Positions 49,017 to 58,749 of a DNA stretch of 64,000 nt are shown one piece after another. The translations under genes were made by a program, and so were the position numbers. Every line of letters starts with the position of its first letter. Position 1 is the stretch's first letter. This DNA is from Trichomonas vaginalis G3 (lineage: Eukaryota > Parabasalia > Trichomonadida > Trichomonadidae). The notes under the pieces were generated by a model. The model had not been told where the DNA came from, ran no database searches, and saw only the letters and a program-made list of their open reading frames with translations. The stretch covers positions 5,154,252 to 5,218,251 of the forward strand of contig NC_067207.1 of NCBI RefSeq assembly GCF_026262505.1, given 5' to 3'.

Positions 49017-50483
49017 ATGATTGATACTTTAAAATTCCTTCTTCCTCAACTTGCTTCTTTACAATCAACTGGAAAGTATACTTTTGAAGAAGCATATGCT
49101 CTAATTAAGGAAGATATGACTCCACATCAAGCTGCCGAAATTTTGGGCCAAATAATTAGATCTCAATTTGAAGATAATGTTGAAATGTATATTGAAACAC
49201 TAAAATTATTTAGAGAGATAGAATTCAATATAAGAAGATCTCTTTGGCCTCCAAATAAAGAAGCTCCACATCATTTTTCAAAAGCTCTTCGTGCCAAAGA
49301 ATCCACATCAGTTTTAGACCAAAAACTAATTATAACAATCCTTGCAACATGCGCAGATCCAACAGGATTAAACCTTCGTAATGTTCTCTCGCATGGATTC
49401 TCTTTAGATCCTTCTCTTGCTTATCCAATTTTGTCTGGAATCAAATCAAAATTATCTGAAAAAATTCACTTCAGAAAGTATGAAGATTTCTTGTTTGAAG
49501 ATGAAACAAAGATCCTTTTATTCCATATTGATAAAAAAAGCATCAACGATTTCGTCCTTTCGGGCTTTGATTCAATCAAAAATTCGAAATTTATTTATCA
49601 AATTGAAAATGATGGAAGAATGCCAGTTCTTCAAAAAGCATATCAATTATATAATGATAATTTGTTTGATGATGCGTTATTATTGCTATTTCCCATATTA
49701 GAGCATTCAATGAGAGTATTTGCTGTCAAAAAGCTTAATTTAGATGATACAAGACTTTGTGCTTCATCATCTGAACATTTTCTATCAATTAAGGAATGCT
49801 TACCAGCATTTCCTAATGATATTTCTGAATTTATTTCGGATATTTTATTTTTCCCAGAGGGACCAAGAATTAGAGATCGACTAATGCACTACACAAGCCC
49901 TATTTTTACTCCTCAAATTACATTTCTTGCCTTCGAGTTGTTTGAACGTCTTTGTTTTGAATATTATGTAGACGATACAGAAATTGATAAGGACACTGTC
50001 GGAAAGCATGAAGATATTGCTCAAAAGAAAGCTTGGAAACTTGTTTTTCATCCATCAAGAATTTTAGAATTTGAAATTTTTTATTGTTGTGAGTTAAAGC
50101 CAGATAAAGATTTGTTTGAGTTCTATTCATCTAAGACATATGCTAGACTTATTGATGGTGTAAAGATAGCCAAGGGAGCTGATTCACACACATTCAAAGA
50201 AGATTATATTAATACATTCATCAGAAATGATTTCAAAAAGATTGTTTGCTTATTTGCATATTGTATTGCTACCTCGAAGAACGTCAAAGATACAACAATC
50301 ACACATTTCTTAAATATTTGCAATTGTCCTTCTAAATATGCCAACCTTGGAGATTCAGTTAGATTTGTATCAACTATATGCTCTGAGTGTGCTTTTCTGT
50401 CTAGACATTGCAAGAAAATTGAAAAAGAGCTTACATTGGAGAAACTAACCGAGTTCAGTCATCTAAATTTCGGTGACATGTAA
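49017..50483 (+). CDS. ERMARD/DUF4209-type protein with two HEPN-like motifs
   Basis: A 488-residue protein from ATG 49017, supported by the initiator 17 bases upstream. The central part carries GLNLRNVLSHGFSLDPS (R121-H126), characteristic of DUF4209 as found in ERMARD (C6orf70), and later LLFPILEHSMRVFAV followed by GPRIRDRLMHYTSPIF (Arg-x4-His near 286-291). R-x4-H is the signature of HEPN domains, some of which are ribonucleases. ERMARD is linked to RNA decay at the endoplasmic reticulum in animals; the role here is inference. There is no clear membrane anchor. The C-terminus has several Cys and His (CSECAFLSRHCKK). Confidence 0.75.
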   Translation: MIDTLKFLLPQLASLQSTGKYTFEEAYALIKEDMTPHQAAEILGQIIRSQFEDNVEMYIETLKLFREIEFNIRRSLWPPNKEAPHHFSKALRAKESTSVLDQKLIITILATCADPTGLNLRNVLSHGFSLDPSLAYPILSGIKSKLSEKIHFRKYEDFLFEDETKILLFHIDKKSINDFVLSGFDSIKNSKFIYQIENDGRMPVLQKAYQLYNDNLFDDALLLLFPILEHSMRVFAVKKLNLDDTRLCASSSEHFLSIKECLPAFPNDISEFISDILFFPEGPRIRDRLMHYTSPIFTPQITFLAFELFERLCFEYYVDDTEIDKDTVGKHEDIAQKKAWKLVFHPSRILEFEIFYCCELKPDKDLFEFYSSKTYARLIDGVKIAKGADSHTFKEDYINTFIRNDFKKIVCLFAYCIATSKNVKDTTITHFLNICNCPSKYANLGDSVRFVSTICSECAFLSRHCKKIEKELTLEKLTEFSHLNFGDM

Positions 50484-50703
50484 TAATACTAATGATAATT
50501 AGCATAAGTATTTGATTTCGGTGAAATTTCCTTTTGATATTATTTCATTTAAATATATTACTGTTGTTTATTAAATATTGATTTGCAACTCATTTCTCTA
50601 TTGGAAGTATATATGAACGATTAATATGAAATGAAATAATAATAATTATAACAAAAATTTTTATATAACCGATAATAATAATATAAGTAGTAATTAGCAT
50701 CGA

Positions 50704-51504
50704 TTATAAATCATATTGATGATTTTCATTATCTGGAAGAGACTTGTCATCCTTGTTATCTTGGCCTAAATCTTCTTCTGGGAAGACATTGCCAATCATT
50801 TGGAGCCAAACAAGTTGTGCGAAGATGTAGCCAACGAAGAATCCGGCCAAAACATCATCTGGACGATGTTTGTAATCACGAATTCTAGTAGCACCGCACC
50901 AAATGGCCAAAATTATGAATAAAGAACCGCAAAATGTTCCGACGAGATTCTTTGATTTAATGATTCTCTGAACGAAGAAAGCAATGATAACAAATCCGGA
51001 CATGGCAGTTTGGGAGTGACCGGATGGCCACGATCTGAACTGATCTTTAAACTCGGATGCAGAAAGACCTGGGCATGTACTTGGATCACTTGGATTGATT
51101 TCTTGGGATCCACAGATTGAGTAAAGATCTGGGCGAGTGCGTCCAACGTAGTTCTTGAAAATGGAAACTGTGAAACCACTTATGCCTTCAGCGGCAACAA
51201 AAGCCCAAAGGAATGTCCATCCGTTGAAATCAGCAAAATACTTTGGGAAGAATTTGCTTAAGAGCCAAGCAGCAATGAAAACTACAACGAAAACTGCGGC
51301 AAGGACACCACCCATGATAGCTGTAGGAAGAATATTCTTTTCATCCTTTGGAAAACTTGAACCTGAATCATTTGGAGGAACGTAAAGTGGCGTAGGCTTC
51401 AAAACCCATAAGCCACCCCATAAGAGGCAAGAGATGATTGCAATAACTCCATTAGTTCCATCTATTTTTTGCCAGCAGTTCTTCTTCTTTCCTTGATATT
51501 CCAT
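50704..51504 (-). CDS. PAP2-family lipid phosphate phosphatase
   Basis: A 266-residue protein from ATG 51504 with six membrane segments and all three phosphatase motifs: KNYVGRTRP (117-125), PSGH (160-163) and TRIRDYKHRPDD with R207, H213 and D217. Family members remove phosphate from phosphatidic acid, lysophosphatidate or sphingosine-1-phosphate at the plasma or inner membranes. The C-terminal tail is acidic and hydrophilic (DLGQDNKDDKSLPDNENH). An initiator-like TCACAAAA lies on the minus strand at 51528-51521, about 20 bases before the ATG. Length is normal for the LPP group. Confidence 0.92.
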   Translation of the reverse strand: MEYQGKKKNCWQKIDGTNGVIAIISCLLWGGLWVLKPTPLYVPPNDSGSSFPKDEKNILPTAIMGGVLAAVFVVVFIAAWLLSKFFPKYFADFNGWTFLWAFVAAEGISGFTVSIFKNYVGRTRPDLYSICGSQEINPSDPSTCPGLSASEFKDQFRSWPSGHSQTAMSGFVIIAFFVQRIIKSKNLVGTFCGSLFIILAIWCGATRIRDYKHRPDDVLAGFFVGYIFAQLVWLQMIGNVFPEEDLGQDNKDDKSLPDNENHQYDL

Positions 51505-52607
51505 TTATATTTATTTCACTTTTTGTGAAAAATTTTTTTATTCTAAATATTAATTACATTAATGATTTGTGAAAAAATTGCAAATACAAATCATAAACTT
51601 TGAAAAGAATTCAATTTTTTGTAAGAATTGTTAACGCAATGGTTCAATCATTTCCAAAATTTGATATTAAAGAAGTGCAAAATCATATTAATGAATCATG
51701 TGTTTTCTCAAAAACCTGGCCTGAATTTGTGAAAACTTAAAATTCCTATATAATTAGCGACAGGTAACTAATTAACTGATTCCCGAGTGATAGTTTACGT
51801 TTCCTTCATAAATTTTATTTCCCAATTTATATGTTATTTTCATTATGGACAGATTATATTTTATATTATTTTGAACACATAAAAAAAAAAACAGACGTTG
51901 CAACATTTCTGTACTCAAAGGTTTCGATTTATACCTGTCTTTTACTAAATTGGAATTACCTATTAATCAAACAATCGAATTCATCGATACTACTTTAATT
52001 TTCGGAAACAAATCAATGAATAAAGCAATTTATCGATATTTTGTTTGTTATTTATCAAATACATAAAATATGTTTTAGTACTTTATTATAAATGAACATT
52101 GGAGACCTTAAAAATAAATAATTTGAAATTATATCAAATAAAATAACTCCATTTATGTGGATGATGTTATCTGTATGAGTCTAAATATTACCCATACTAC
52201 CCATGCCAGAATTGGAATTTAATTGATAGAGATTTGATATCAGAAATGAGTTTTTTACTAGCTTATGTCTCGCATATGCTATATTTCAATAATCTAAAAG
52301 ATATGTTTCATTATTTACGATAGATTCGTTGAACTGAGAAAAAAAATCCCCAAATCTTCCCAGCGATCTTATATGAGATCGATCATTTTAATTTGATAGT
52401 CCGTATTGAATATGATTAGCTTCTTAGTTTAGACTATCATTGCATTGAAAAAATAAAAAATAAAAAACCAAATTCAGGCAAATGATTTTAAGTTAGGGAA
52501 AAAAATTATCGAATTGGATGTAACATTGATCGGTAAATGCCTAGTTTGCAACGGTCAAAATTTAAAATTGAATTGTTCAACGAAATTGAGAGTTTGTAAA
52601 CTATTTA
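51505..52607. other. Intergenic region of about 1.1 kb
   Basis: AT-rich DNA between divergent genes. Beyond the two initiators at its edges I see only a small inverted pair, GATAGTC and GACTATC (about 52398-52440). No gene is supported. Confidence 0.45.
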
Positions 52608-52620
52608 TCACTTCATTTGA
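52608..52620 (+). promoter_or_regulatory. Initiator TCACTTCATTTGA
   Basis: An extended match to the trichomonad initiator (TCACTTCATT) with A(+1) at 52610, 18 bases before ATG 52628. It decides the start of the following gene against the upstream in-frame TTG. Confidence 0.75.
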
Positions 52621-52627
52621 TATAACA

Positions 52628-53068
52628 ATGGCTTATTATCCACCACCAGGTGCTCCAGGTGCATATCCACCACAGCCAGGCTATCCAGCTCCTCCATGTG
52701 CCCCAGTACCACCACCTGGCGCATATCCACCACAGCCAGGATATGCCCCAGCTCCAGGAATGCCACCACCACCAGGAATGTATCCACCAGGTGCTCCAGG
52801 AGCTTATCCTCCAGGCGCTTACCCAGCTCCACCAGCTGGCCCAGGAATGTACCCACCTCCACCACCAGGAGCCTACCCACCAGGTGCTTACCCACCACCA
52901 CCTCCAGGAGCCTATCCAGGCGCTTATGCTAGACCAGGCTACCCAGGTGGCTTCTACCGTAAGGGACATTATAAGGCTAACGGCAAGTGGACATCCTCCT
53001 CATCCTCTTCTTCTGACTACAAGAAATACGGTTACCGCCCAGGCTACCACGTTAAGCACTATCACTAA
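52628..53068 (+). CDS. Proline/glycine/tyrosine-rich repeat protein (XYPPX type)
   Basis: A 146-residue protein from ATG 52628, starting MAYYPPPGAPGAYPPQPGY. About 105 residues are repeats of GAYPP/GYPAP/PPPGAYPP, like the flexible XYPPX tails found in annexins, lipid scramblases and rhodopsin tails. The C-terminus changes to a basic, Ser/Tyr/His-rich part (YRKGHYKANGKWTSSSSSSS, then YGYRPGYHVKHYH). No enzyme domain is attached. Such stretches often mediate weak self-association or membrane-proximal scaffolding; that is inference. Reading other frames of the repeats gives long spurious frames on both strands. Confidence 0.8.
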   Translation: MAYYPPPGAPGAYPPQPGYPAPPCAPVPPPGAYPPQPGYAPAPGMPPPPGMYPPGAPGAYPPGAYPAPPAGPGMYPPPPPGAYPPGAYPPPPPGAYPGAYARPGYPGGFYRKGHYKANGKWTSSSSSSSDYKKYGYRPGYHVKHYH

Positions 53069-53595
53069 GGAGTTGACATTATATTTTTGTTCAACATCTT
53101 AAACTAAGCATGCTTATTCCCTTTGTTTACGCTAAAAAAGAATTTACCATTTATTAGTTTGAAAATCAGAAAGAAAATTCGAATCGAAATTTGAAATTTC
53201 GTTGTTCAGAAATTTTATCAATTTCCTTCACAATCATATTTAAACTTTGTTTCTTTTCATTATTCCAAATTATTGAATTGAAACTTTCCATTTTGCATCA
53301 AGTTTATTGCATCTCATCAAGAAATAAGAGATTCGCCATTGCTAATTTAATTCCAATCATGGCGCTATTTATATCATATGTTCAAAAACTGAAATTGCCG
53401 AAGTAAATTCTCTTCGAATTAAAAATTATATATAAATGATCATGCAATTCGATAAAGCTATTCTTTTCCATTATTTTGTGCATGAATTTGGCCATATTAT
53501 TCAAGTAAAAGAGATTTGATAAAGATATCGATTGTCTATGACAGCTGAATACATTTCACTTTATAAACATAACAGTAGTTTATTCAAACAAAATA
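53069..53595. other. Intergenic spacer, nothing recognised
   Basis: About 530 bases. A 71-codon plus-strand frame at 53191-53406 begins at TTG and lacks any family signal, so it is not called. Confidence 0.4.
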
Positions 53596-55200
53596 TTAAT
53601 CAAATGATATACCTGCCAATAAGTCATCATCAGATTCAAAATCTAGTTGCCTCATCTGCTGATTACTTGGTTTCGGAGGTGAACGTTTTGGCGGTTGTTT
53701 CTTAGGTGGTTTATCTTCTACTTCATCAAGAAGGGCTGCAAATGAATCGTCATCATCAAACTTTGCAGGCTTTGGAGGAGGTCTCTTTGGAGATGGCTTT
53801 GGAGAAGGTTTTGGCTTTGGCTTAGGCTTTGGTTTATTATCTGACTCAGATGCAAATATTAATTCATCGCTATCTTTCTTATGATCACTCTCTGAAGCAA
53901 AATCTATTTTATCGCTCTTGAGTTTTGTTGGTTGATCTTCTGATTCCGTTGCAAAGCTTATATGATCGCTGCTCTGTTTACTATCAGAAGTTGCGAACTC
54001 GATTTTTTCTGATGTATCATCATCTGTGTCTGTTGCAAAAACAATGCTATCATCAGCATTTTTAGGTGTAGCGCGTTTCTTCCTTGGCTGAGGACTCTGT
54101 TTTTCTTCCTTTGAGAAAGCTGGTGACTGTGGATTGACTGGTGTTGGTGTCTTACTTCCTCCTCTCCTTCCACGCGTTGGAGATTTGGACTCTGTTGGTG
54201 AATTTCCTGCCCATTGGTTAATGATTTTATCATCATCAGAATCTGAAATTGTTTTAGTAATAATCTTCGGAGGTTTCTGTACTTTTTCTTCCTCTTCTTC
54301 ATGTTTTTGTTCTTCAACGTGCTCTTCTTCTTCTTCCTCATTTTGCGGTTGTTGTTCTACCTCTTTGTTTTGTGGCTTTTCTTCCGGTTTAGTTTCTGGT
54401 TTTACAGCTGGTTTTGGTGTATTATTTTGTGGTGGAAGATTTTCTGTATGATTTTCTGTTTCTGACTTTTCGACAGGCTTCTCATCTTCATCATCATGAG
54501 ATGAAATAATCGAATTTGGAAGAATATCCTCTCCTAAGAAAATTATAATGGAATCAGAGTATTTTTCGAGAATTATTGTAAGAACTATCCAAATCATGAG
54601 GATTGCTAGTAAAGCGTCGTGTGCTTCAAGGGTTCTTCTATAAATAAAGAACTCTTGAATGTGTGTTGCTGGATAAACAGTTGTAAATATAGTATTTAGT
54701 GATGAAGATGAGTCTAATGATAAAAATACTTGCATTTTGGAGATATATTCTTGTCTTTTTTGAGAAGTTGTCTGGTATATAAGCATTAATCCGAATGAAA
54801 TTGTAATTAAGACGGCAAAAACGAAATTTCCTTTTGTTCTTGAGTTTCTCTTCTTATATAATTTGATTGATGTCCAAAGACAAAATAGAGAAGATAATCC
54901 CCATAAAATCGAAAGAATTAAATGGCAATAACCAGCTATAACGTTCCAAAAAGAGTTTCCATATATGATCAATAGATACAAACATGAAAATAATGGAATT
55001 ACTGGTAAAAGCGACTTGAGGAGACGAAAAAGCTCCGCAAGAAGCATTTTTAAACGTCCAGTAAAATTTCCTTTGAAATAATATTGAAATAATATTGCAT
55101 TTGCATTGTTTATCAATTTTTGTATGAAAAGTTTCTCAAAAATGAAAAAAGTCGGATAAAATTTTTTCAAATTCCATTTTTTAAGAACACAAAACATCAT
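53596..55200 (-). CDS. Membrane protein with long acidic, repetitive cytoplasmic tail
   Basis: A 534-residue protein from ATG 55200; ATG 55047 (MLLAELFRLLK, residue 52) is an alternative start just before the first strong membrane segment. About four hydrophobic segments lie in residues 55-225 (SLLPVIPLFSCLYLLIIYG, LILSILWGLSSLFCLW, FVFAVLITISFGLMLIY, LLAILMIWIVLTIIL). The remaining 300 residues are charged: Glu-rich runs, a KPKPKPKPSPKPSP stretch, and five copies of a motif like DxIxFASESD (variants IVFATDTD, IEFATSD, ISFATESE, IDFASESD, LIFASESD). The tail resembles docking platforms with kinase sites. I do not recognise the family. Confidence 0.75.
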   Translation of the reverse strand: MMFCVLKKWNLKKFYPTFFIFEKLFIQKLINNANAILFQYYFKGNFTGRLKMLLAELFRLLKSLLPVIPLFSCLYLLIIYGNSFWNVIAGYCHLILSILWGLSSLFCLWTSIKLYKKRNSRTKGNFVFAVLITISFGLMLIYQTTSQKRQEYISKMQVFLSLDSSSSLNTIFTTVYPATHIQEFFIYRRTLEAHDALLAILMIWIVLTIILEKYSDSIIIFLGEDILPNSIISSHDDEDEKPVEKSETENHTENLPPQNNTPKPAVKPETKPEEKPQNKEVEQQPQNEEEEEEHVEEQKHEEEEEKVQKPPKIITKTISDSDDDKIINQWAGNSPTESKSPTRGRRGGSKTPTPVNPQSPAFSKEEKQSPQPRKKRATPKNADDSIVFATDTDDDTSEKIEFATSDSKQSSDHISFATESEDQPTKLKSDKIDFASESDHKKDSDELIFASESDNKPKPKPKPKPSPKPSPKRPPPKPAKFDDDDSFAALLDEVEDKPPKKQPPKRSPPKPSNQQMRQLDFESDDDLLAGISFD

Positions 55201-55264
55201 AGAGGATGTTTATCTAGGATGGGAAAAAGGTTTTGGTAATTATAATAAAACAAATTCATACAAT

Positions 55265-56593
55265 TTATTTATTATTTTCAGGATTTTGTTTTGCATAAAT
55301 CAATTCCTGAATATGAGCGGCCGCAGCAACTATTTTTGCTTTAGCGTATTCAAATTTAGAACTTAAACCCGATCTTGGCGTATAAAAATCTACAAAATCT
55401 GCAAGGTTAAAAATATTTGTAACATTTGAAGAAAAAACAACCGCCAAGAACAGGCCAAACGTGACTTCAAACGGAAACACTAAAGTTTGGTTTGAATCGT
55501 AATGAGATGCGCATTTTTCTATTTCTGTAATGGTATCGCATACTACACCAATTATATCGAAAGGGTTTGTATAAAACATGATATCTTCGAACTTAGAAAT
55601 TGGCATAATATAATAAGGGTCTAATCTAAAAACTTCAAAGGGGAATTTATGTAAATCGCACTTTGGGAAATACTCTAATGGTAAATATAATTCTTCAATC
55701 TTAAATAAGTTCCATAATTTTGGAGTTTCGTTCGCATCTGGGTCAACAATGAAGTATTTATTGGTTGGATAAACTTCACTGAATATAAATCTGTAAAGGA
55801 GAAACGATACTGCTGATTCTGAGTTCGGATAAGAAATTCTTAAAAATTCTAAAATATTTGACACGAGTTCAATAATTGTAGAAATAAAAACATCACTATT
55901 TCCCATGTAAAATGAATCTATCACTTTAGATACTAAATCTGCAAAAGGCAGAACCTCGGCCATGATTAATTCTTCAAAATCAGACTGTAAAGAAGTGAGA
56001 GGTGTATTCATAGATACAGAATCAACTAATTTCGATTGTTTTTGTATAATTGCGCTTAGTTTACTCTTTGCCTCTTCAAATGAAATTCTTTTTGAGAGAA
56101 GTTTATCTAATTTAGCTGAAATAAGTCTATAAGCAATATTTAATTTCCGTGATTTTGGTGATTCTTCTAGTAAATCTGAAAAAAGTCGTGAATCATCGAT
56201 ATATAGAAAAAAGCCATTGTTTTTTGGTTTGTTTTCGCTTAAAAACTCAATAATTGAGGATAACATTCTTAAAGATTCTTGATGTTTCTTCTTTAGAGAT
56301 TTATAAATCTTCTCTTCGAGAAATAACAATTGATGATATAACAAATTGGCTTCACCTCTTAACATATTATAATAAGGAGTAAGTCTTTTTTTACGTATGG
56401 GTTTTGCCACGAGATTGTAATGATAGAAGGTTGTCAATCTCCCTAATTGTTGCGTGTAAATTTTTTCGATTTTACTTGCAGGAATAACAAGTGGACTTCC
56501 ATTATCAGAATTACCTTGAGGTATGAAAGTTACATAATTTGCTACATCTTTCGGTAGTTGTAATTCCTTAGCAAGCGTTTCTAAGGAAGTCAT
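55265..56593 (-). CDS. Possible VPS9-domain protein
   Basis: A 442-residue protein from ATG 56593. The N-terminal half is helical with a coiled stretch (EANLLYHQLLFLEEKIYKSL). The C-terminal part (VFPFEVTFGLFLAVVFSSNV, FVDFYTPRSGLSSKFEYA, then KAKIVAAAAHIQELI) resembles the end of trichomonad VPS9-like domains, which activate Rab5-type GTPases by nucleotide exchange at endosomes. The catalytic Asp/Tyr pattern of VPS9 is not obvious to me, so the assignment is tentative. No signal peptide or membrane segment is seen. Confidence 0.6.
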   Translation of the reverse strand: MTSLETLAKELQLPKDVANYVTFIPQGNSDNGSPLVIPASKIEKIYTQQLGRLTTFYHYNLVAKPIRKKRLTPYYNMLRGEANLLYHQLLFLEEKIYKSLKKKHQESLRMLSSIIEFLSENKPKNNGFFLYIDDSRLFSDLLEESPKSRKLNIAYRLISAKLDKLLSKRISFEEAKSKLSAIIQKQSKLVDSVSMNTPLTSLQSDFEELIMAEVLPFADLVSKVIDSFYMGNSDVFISTIIELVSNILEFLRISYPNSESAVSFLLYRFIFSEVYPTNKYFIVDPDANETPKLWNLFKIEELYLPLEYFPKCDLHKFPFEVFRLDPYYIMPISKFEDIMFYTNPFDIIGVVCDTITEIEKCASHYDSNQTLVFPFEVTFGLFLAVVFSSNVTNIFNLADFVDFYTPRSGLSSKFEYAKAKIVAAAAHIQELIYAKQNPENNK

Positions 56594-57325
56594 ACCGAAA
56601 AAAAAAATTGAGGAAAATTCAAAATAATGAAGGGATATTTAGCGGTTATTTACATTGTATTTGTGTTCTCATTATTATATATTATATGATTCTTAATCTT
56701 AGAATTCGTTTATAAAATATTCCGTAATCAATCACAATCTATTTTAAATTTGTGAAAAAAACGGATTATATTTTGAACAAACGATCAAACAATATCATAA
56801 ACCGCATGATAACTACACATTGATGGGTAGTGGCTATGCATTCTGTTTCAAATCCGAAATATCAGTTTGATCTATCACAAATTTTCCAGAAAACAAGAAT
56901 TCGTAGAAAGAGATGCAAAAAATGATAATTTATTTCATAATATGTGCAATAGATCATCATAATCCAGAGTGAGAATTCCAAAATTTTTTCATTTTTATAA
57001 AAATGATAGAATTTAGCTTCATTTTTTTGTTCATTTTTTCGAAATCACGATTTTTTTGGAAAATTAAATGAAATATTTAAGAAAAACAAATGATAGAAAA
57101 TACATTATAATACATGCTTTTAAATATAATCCACTTAAACTATCATTTTATTGCTTATTTGAAGAATATTTATCAAGAATATGGAAAATATATTGAATAA
57201 TCCATATATATCTCTGAGCTGTTAGACAGTTTATCTAATGGTATTATTAGTTAGCCTTAACTCTGATTCCTTATGATCGCAATTGTAATAAAATTTCTCT
57301 ATCGTTTGAATTTCTCCAAAATTTG
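56594..57325. other. Divergent intergenic region, nothing recognised
   Basis: About 730 bases of AT-rich DNA between divergent genes, without a clear initiator at either ATG and without repeats. Confidence 0.4.
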
Positions 57326-58399
57326 ATGAGTAAAGAAGAGCTTGAATTTGTGATTATGCCAATGGTACAACCTAATCCAGATGACGAACCTATAGATGTT
57401 AGGAAAATACGAGAAATTGCGCTTACAACTTTAACCGAATATCCACCAGAAGATCGCGCACTTGCATGGCTTGTACTTCTTGATGTATTTCCAACAAATC
57501 CCAATAAATGGGAAGAAGTTCGTAAGACCTATATAGATAATTATTGGAATTTCGTTGAAGATTTAAAGGTTAAAGAATGGCATAATAAAGTTTTACCTGA
57601 ACATATGCTTCCTGAGGAATATGATGTACCAAATAAACAATTGATGTCTCAGATTCATTGTGATATTGTTAGAACAGGCAGACAAATTTTATTCTTCCCT
57701 CCAGAACCTGTTCAACAAGATCCTGATCATAAAGACATCATGGCACCCTTTCAAAAATATATGCGTCGTATCGAGAGAGTTCTATACATATTCGGCACTT
57801 TCAATATTGGATTAAGTTACACACAAGGCTTCAACGAACTTGTCAGTCCATTATACTACGTTATGCTTAAAGCTACGGCATTGTTTAGAAATAATCATGA
57901 CATTATTGAAGCTCTTTCTTTCACAATGCTTCAACAACTAATTACATCAACTCAAATTCACGAAATGTACACAACACAAGATAAATCTTCCATTATATTA
58001 CACAAACTTGGAGAGTTTACACATTTAGTTGAAAAATATCTCCCAGAAATTGCTCTCAAGCTAAAAACATTAAATGTACATCCAGCAGTTTACTGCTACA
58101 GATGGTATAATCTGTTGTTTGCTCAAGAATACGATATGCCTTCTTTACTTTTAATTTGGGACGTTATTTTCGCTCATAAAGGAGAAATGCTTAATTTTGC
58201 ATTTTACATTGGCCTTGCACAGCTTAAAGTTATTGAAAAACGCTTGCAATCTAACGATTTTTCAATAATTATTTCTGCATTGCAACAATTAGACATAATG
58301 GATGTTGTTCCTGTTATTAAATGGGCATCATATTATTACAAGTTAGATCATCAAAAGCAATCCAGTGTCTTTAGCGGAATTCTCAAGCTTTTCGAATAA
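57326..58399 (+). CDS. TBC-domain Rab GTPase-activating protein (TBC1D13-like)
   Basis: A 357-residue protein from ATG 57326 (a TTG precedes it in frame). The TBC domain fills most of it: EDRALAWLVLLDVFP, the arginine finger in SQIHCDIVRTGRQILFF (R116), the glutamine finger in YTQGFNEL (Q167) and the later YRWYNLLFAQEYDMPSLLLI (then WDVIFA). It speeds GTP hydrolysis on Rab proteins and so ends a vesicle-traffic step. The compact layout with DVxRT and an N-terminal helical region is closest to TBC1D13. Both catalytic fingers are present. No initiator motif was seen next to the ATG. Confidence 0.92.
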   Translation: MSKEELEFVIMPMVQPNPDDEPIDVRKIREIALTTLTEYPPEDRALAWLVLLDVFPTNPNKWEEVRKTYIDNYWNFVEDLKVKEWHNKVLPEHMLPEEYDVPNKQLMSQIHCDIVRTGRQILFFPPEPVQQDPDHKDIMAPFQKYMRRIERVLYIFGTFNIGLSYTQGFNELVSPLYYVMLKATALFRNNHDIIEALSFTMLQQLITSTQIHEMYTTQDKSSIILHKLGEFTHLVEKYLPEIALKLKTLNVHPAVYCYRWYNLLFAQEYDMPSLLLIWDVIFAHKGEMLNFAFYIGLAQLKVIEKRLQSNDFSIIISALQQLDIMDVVPVIKWASYYYKLDHQKQSSVFSGILKLFE

Positions 58400-58749
58400 T
58401 TTTTTTAAATATCTTTTCTTTTTTTGTTTGTTTCATATTAAAAACAAATCTAATGTTTTATATTTAGTGATTCTACAAATATCTTAGCTTTTTTATGTTG
58501 TTTGGCTAATTTATGTCTCATATGCCTACAATATGATGAGTAGCATACTATCCAACATGTATTCCACTATTCTGCAATATACAAATTGCTAGAGATTACT
58601 TTTTGCGATGACAATTTTTGCTCATTGGATAGAAATGCAATTATAATGGACGTAATTTTCTTTTTGTTATGTATGCAGCTCATTTATACTATTAGTTTAT
58701 ATTGACGTATAATCCGTTTTTTTTATTTTATAAATTGTGAAATCTTTTG
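58400..58749. other. Intergenic spacer, nothing recognised
   Basis: About 350 bases between two plus-strand genes with no supported feature. Confidence 0.4.

Noticed and set aside
52608-53102. Several long frames on both strands over the YPP-repeat gene
   Set aside because: They are alternate-frame shadows of low-complexity proline codons; only the frame with the initiator and clean repeats is kept.
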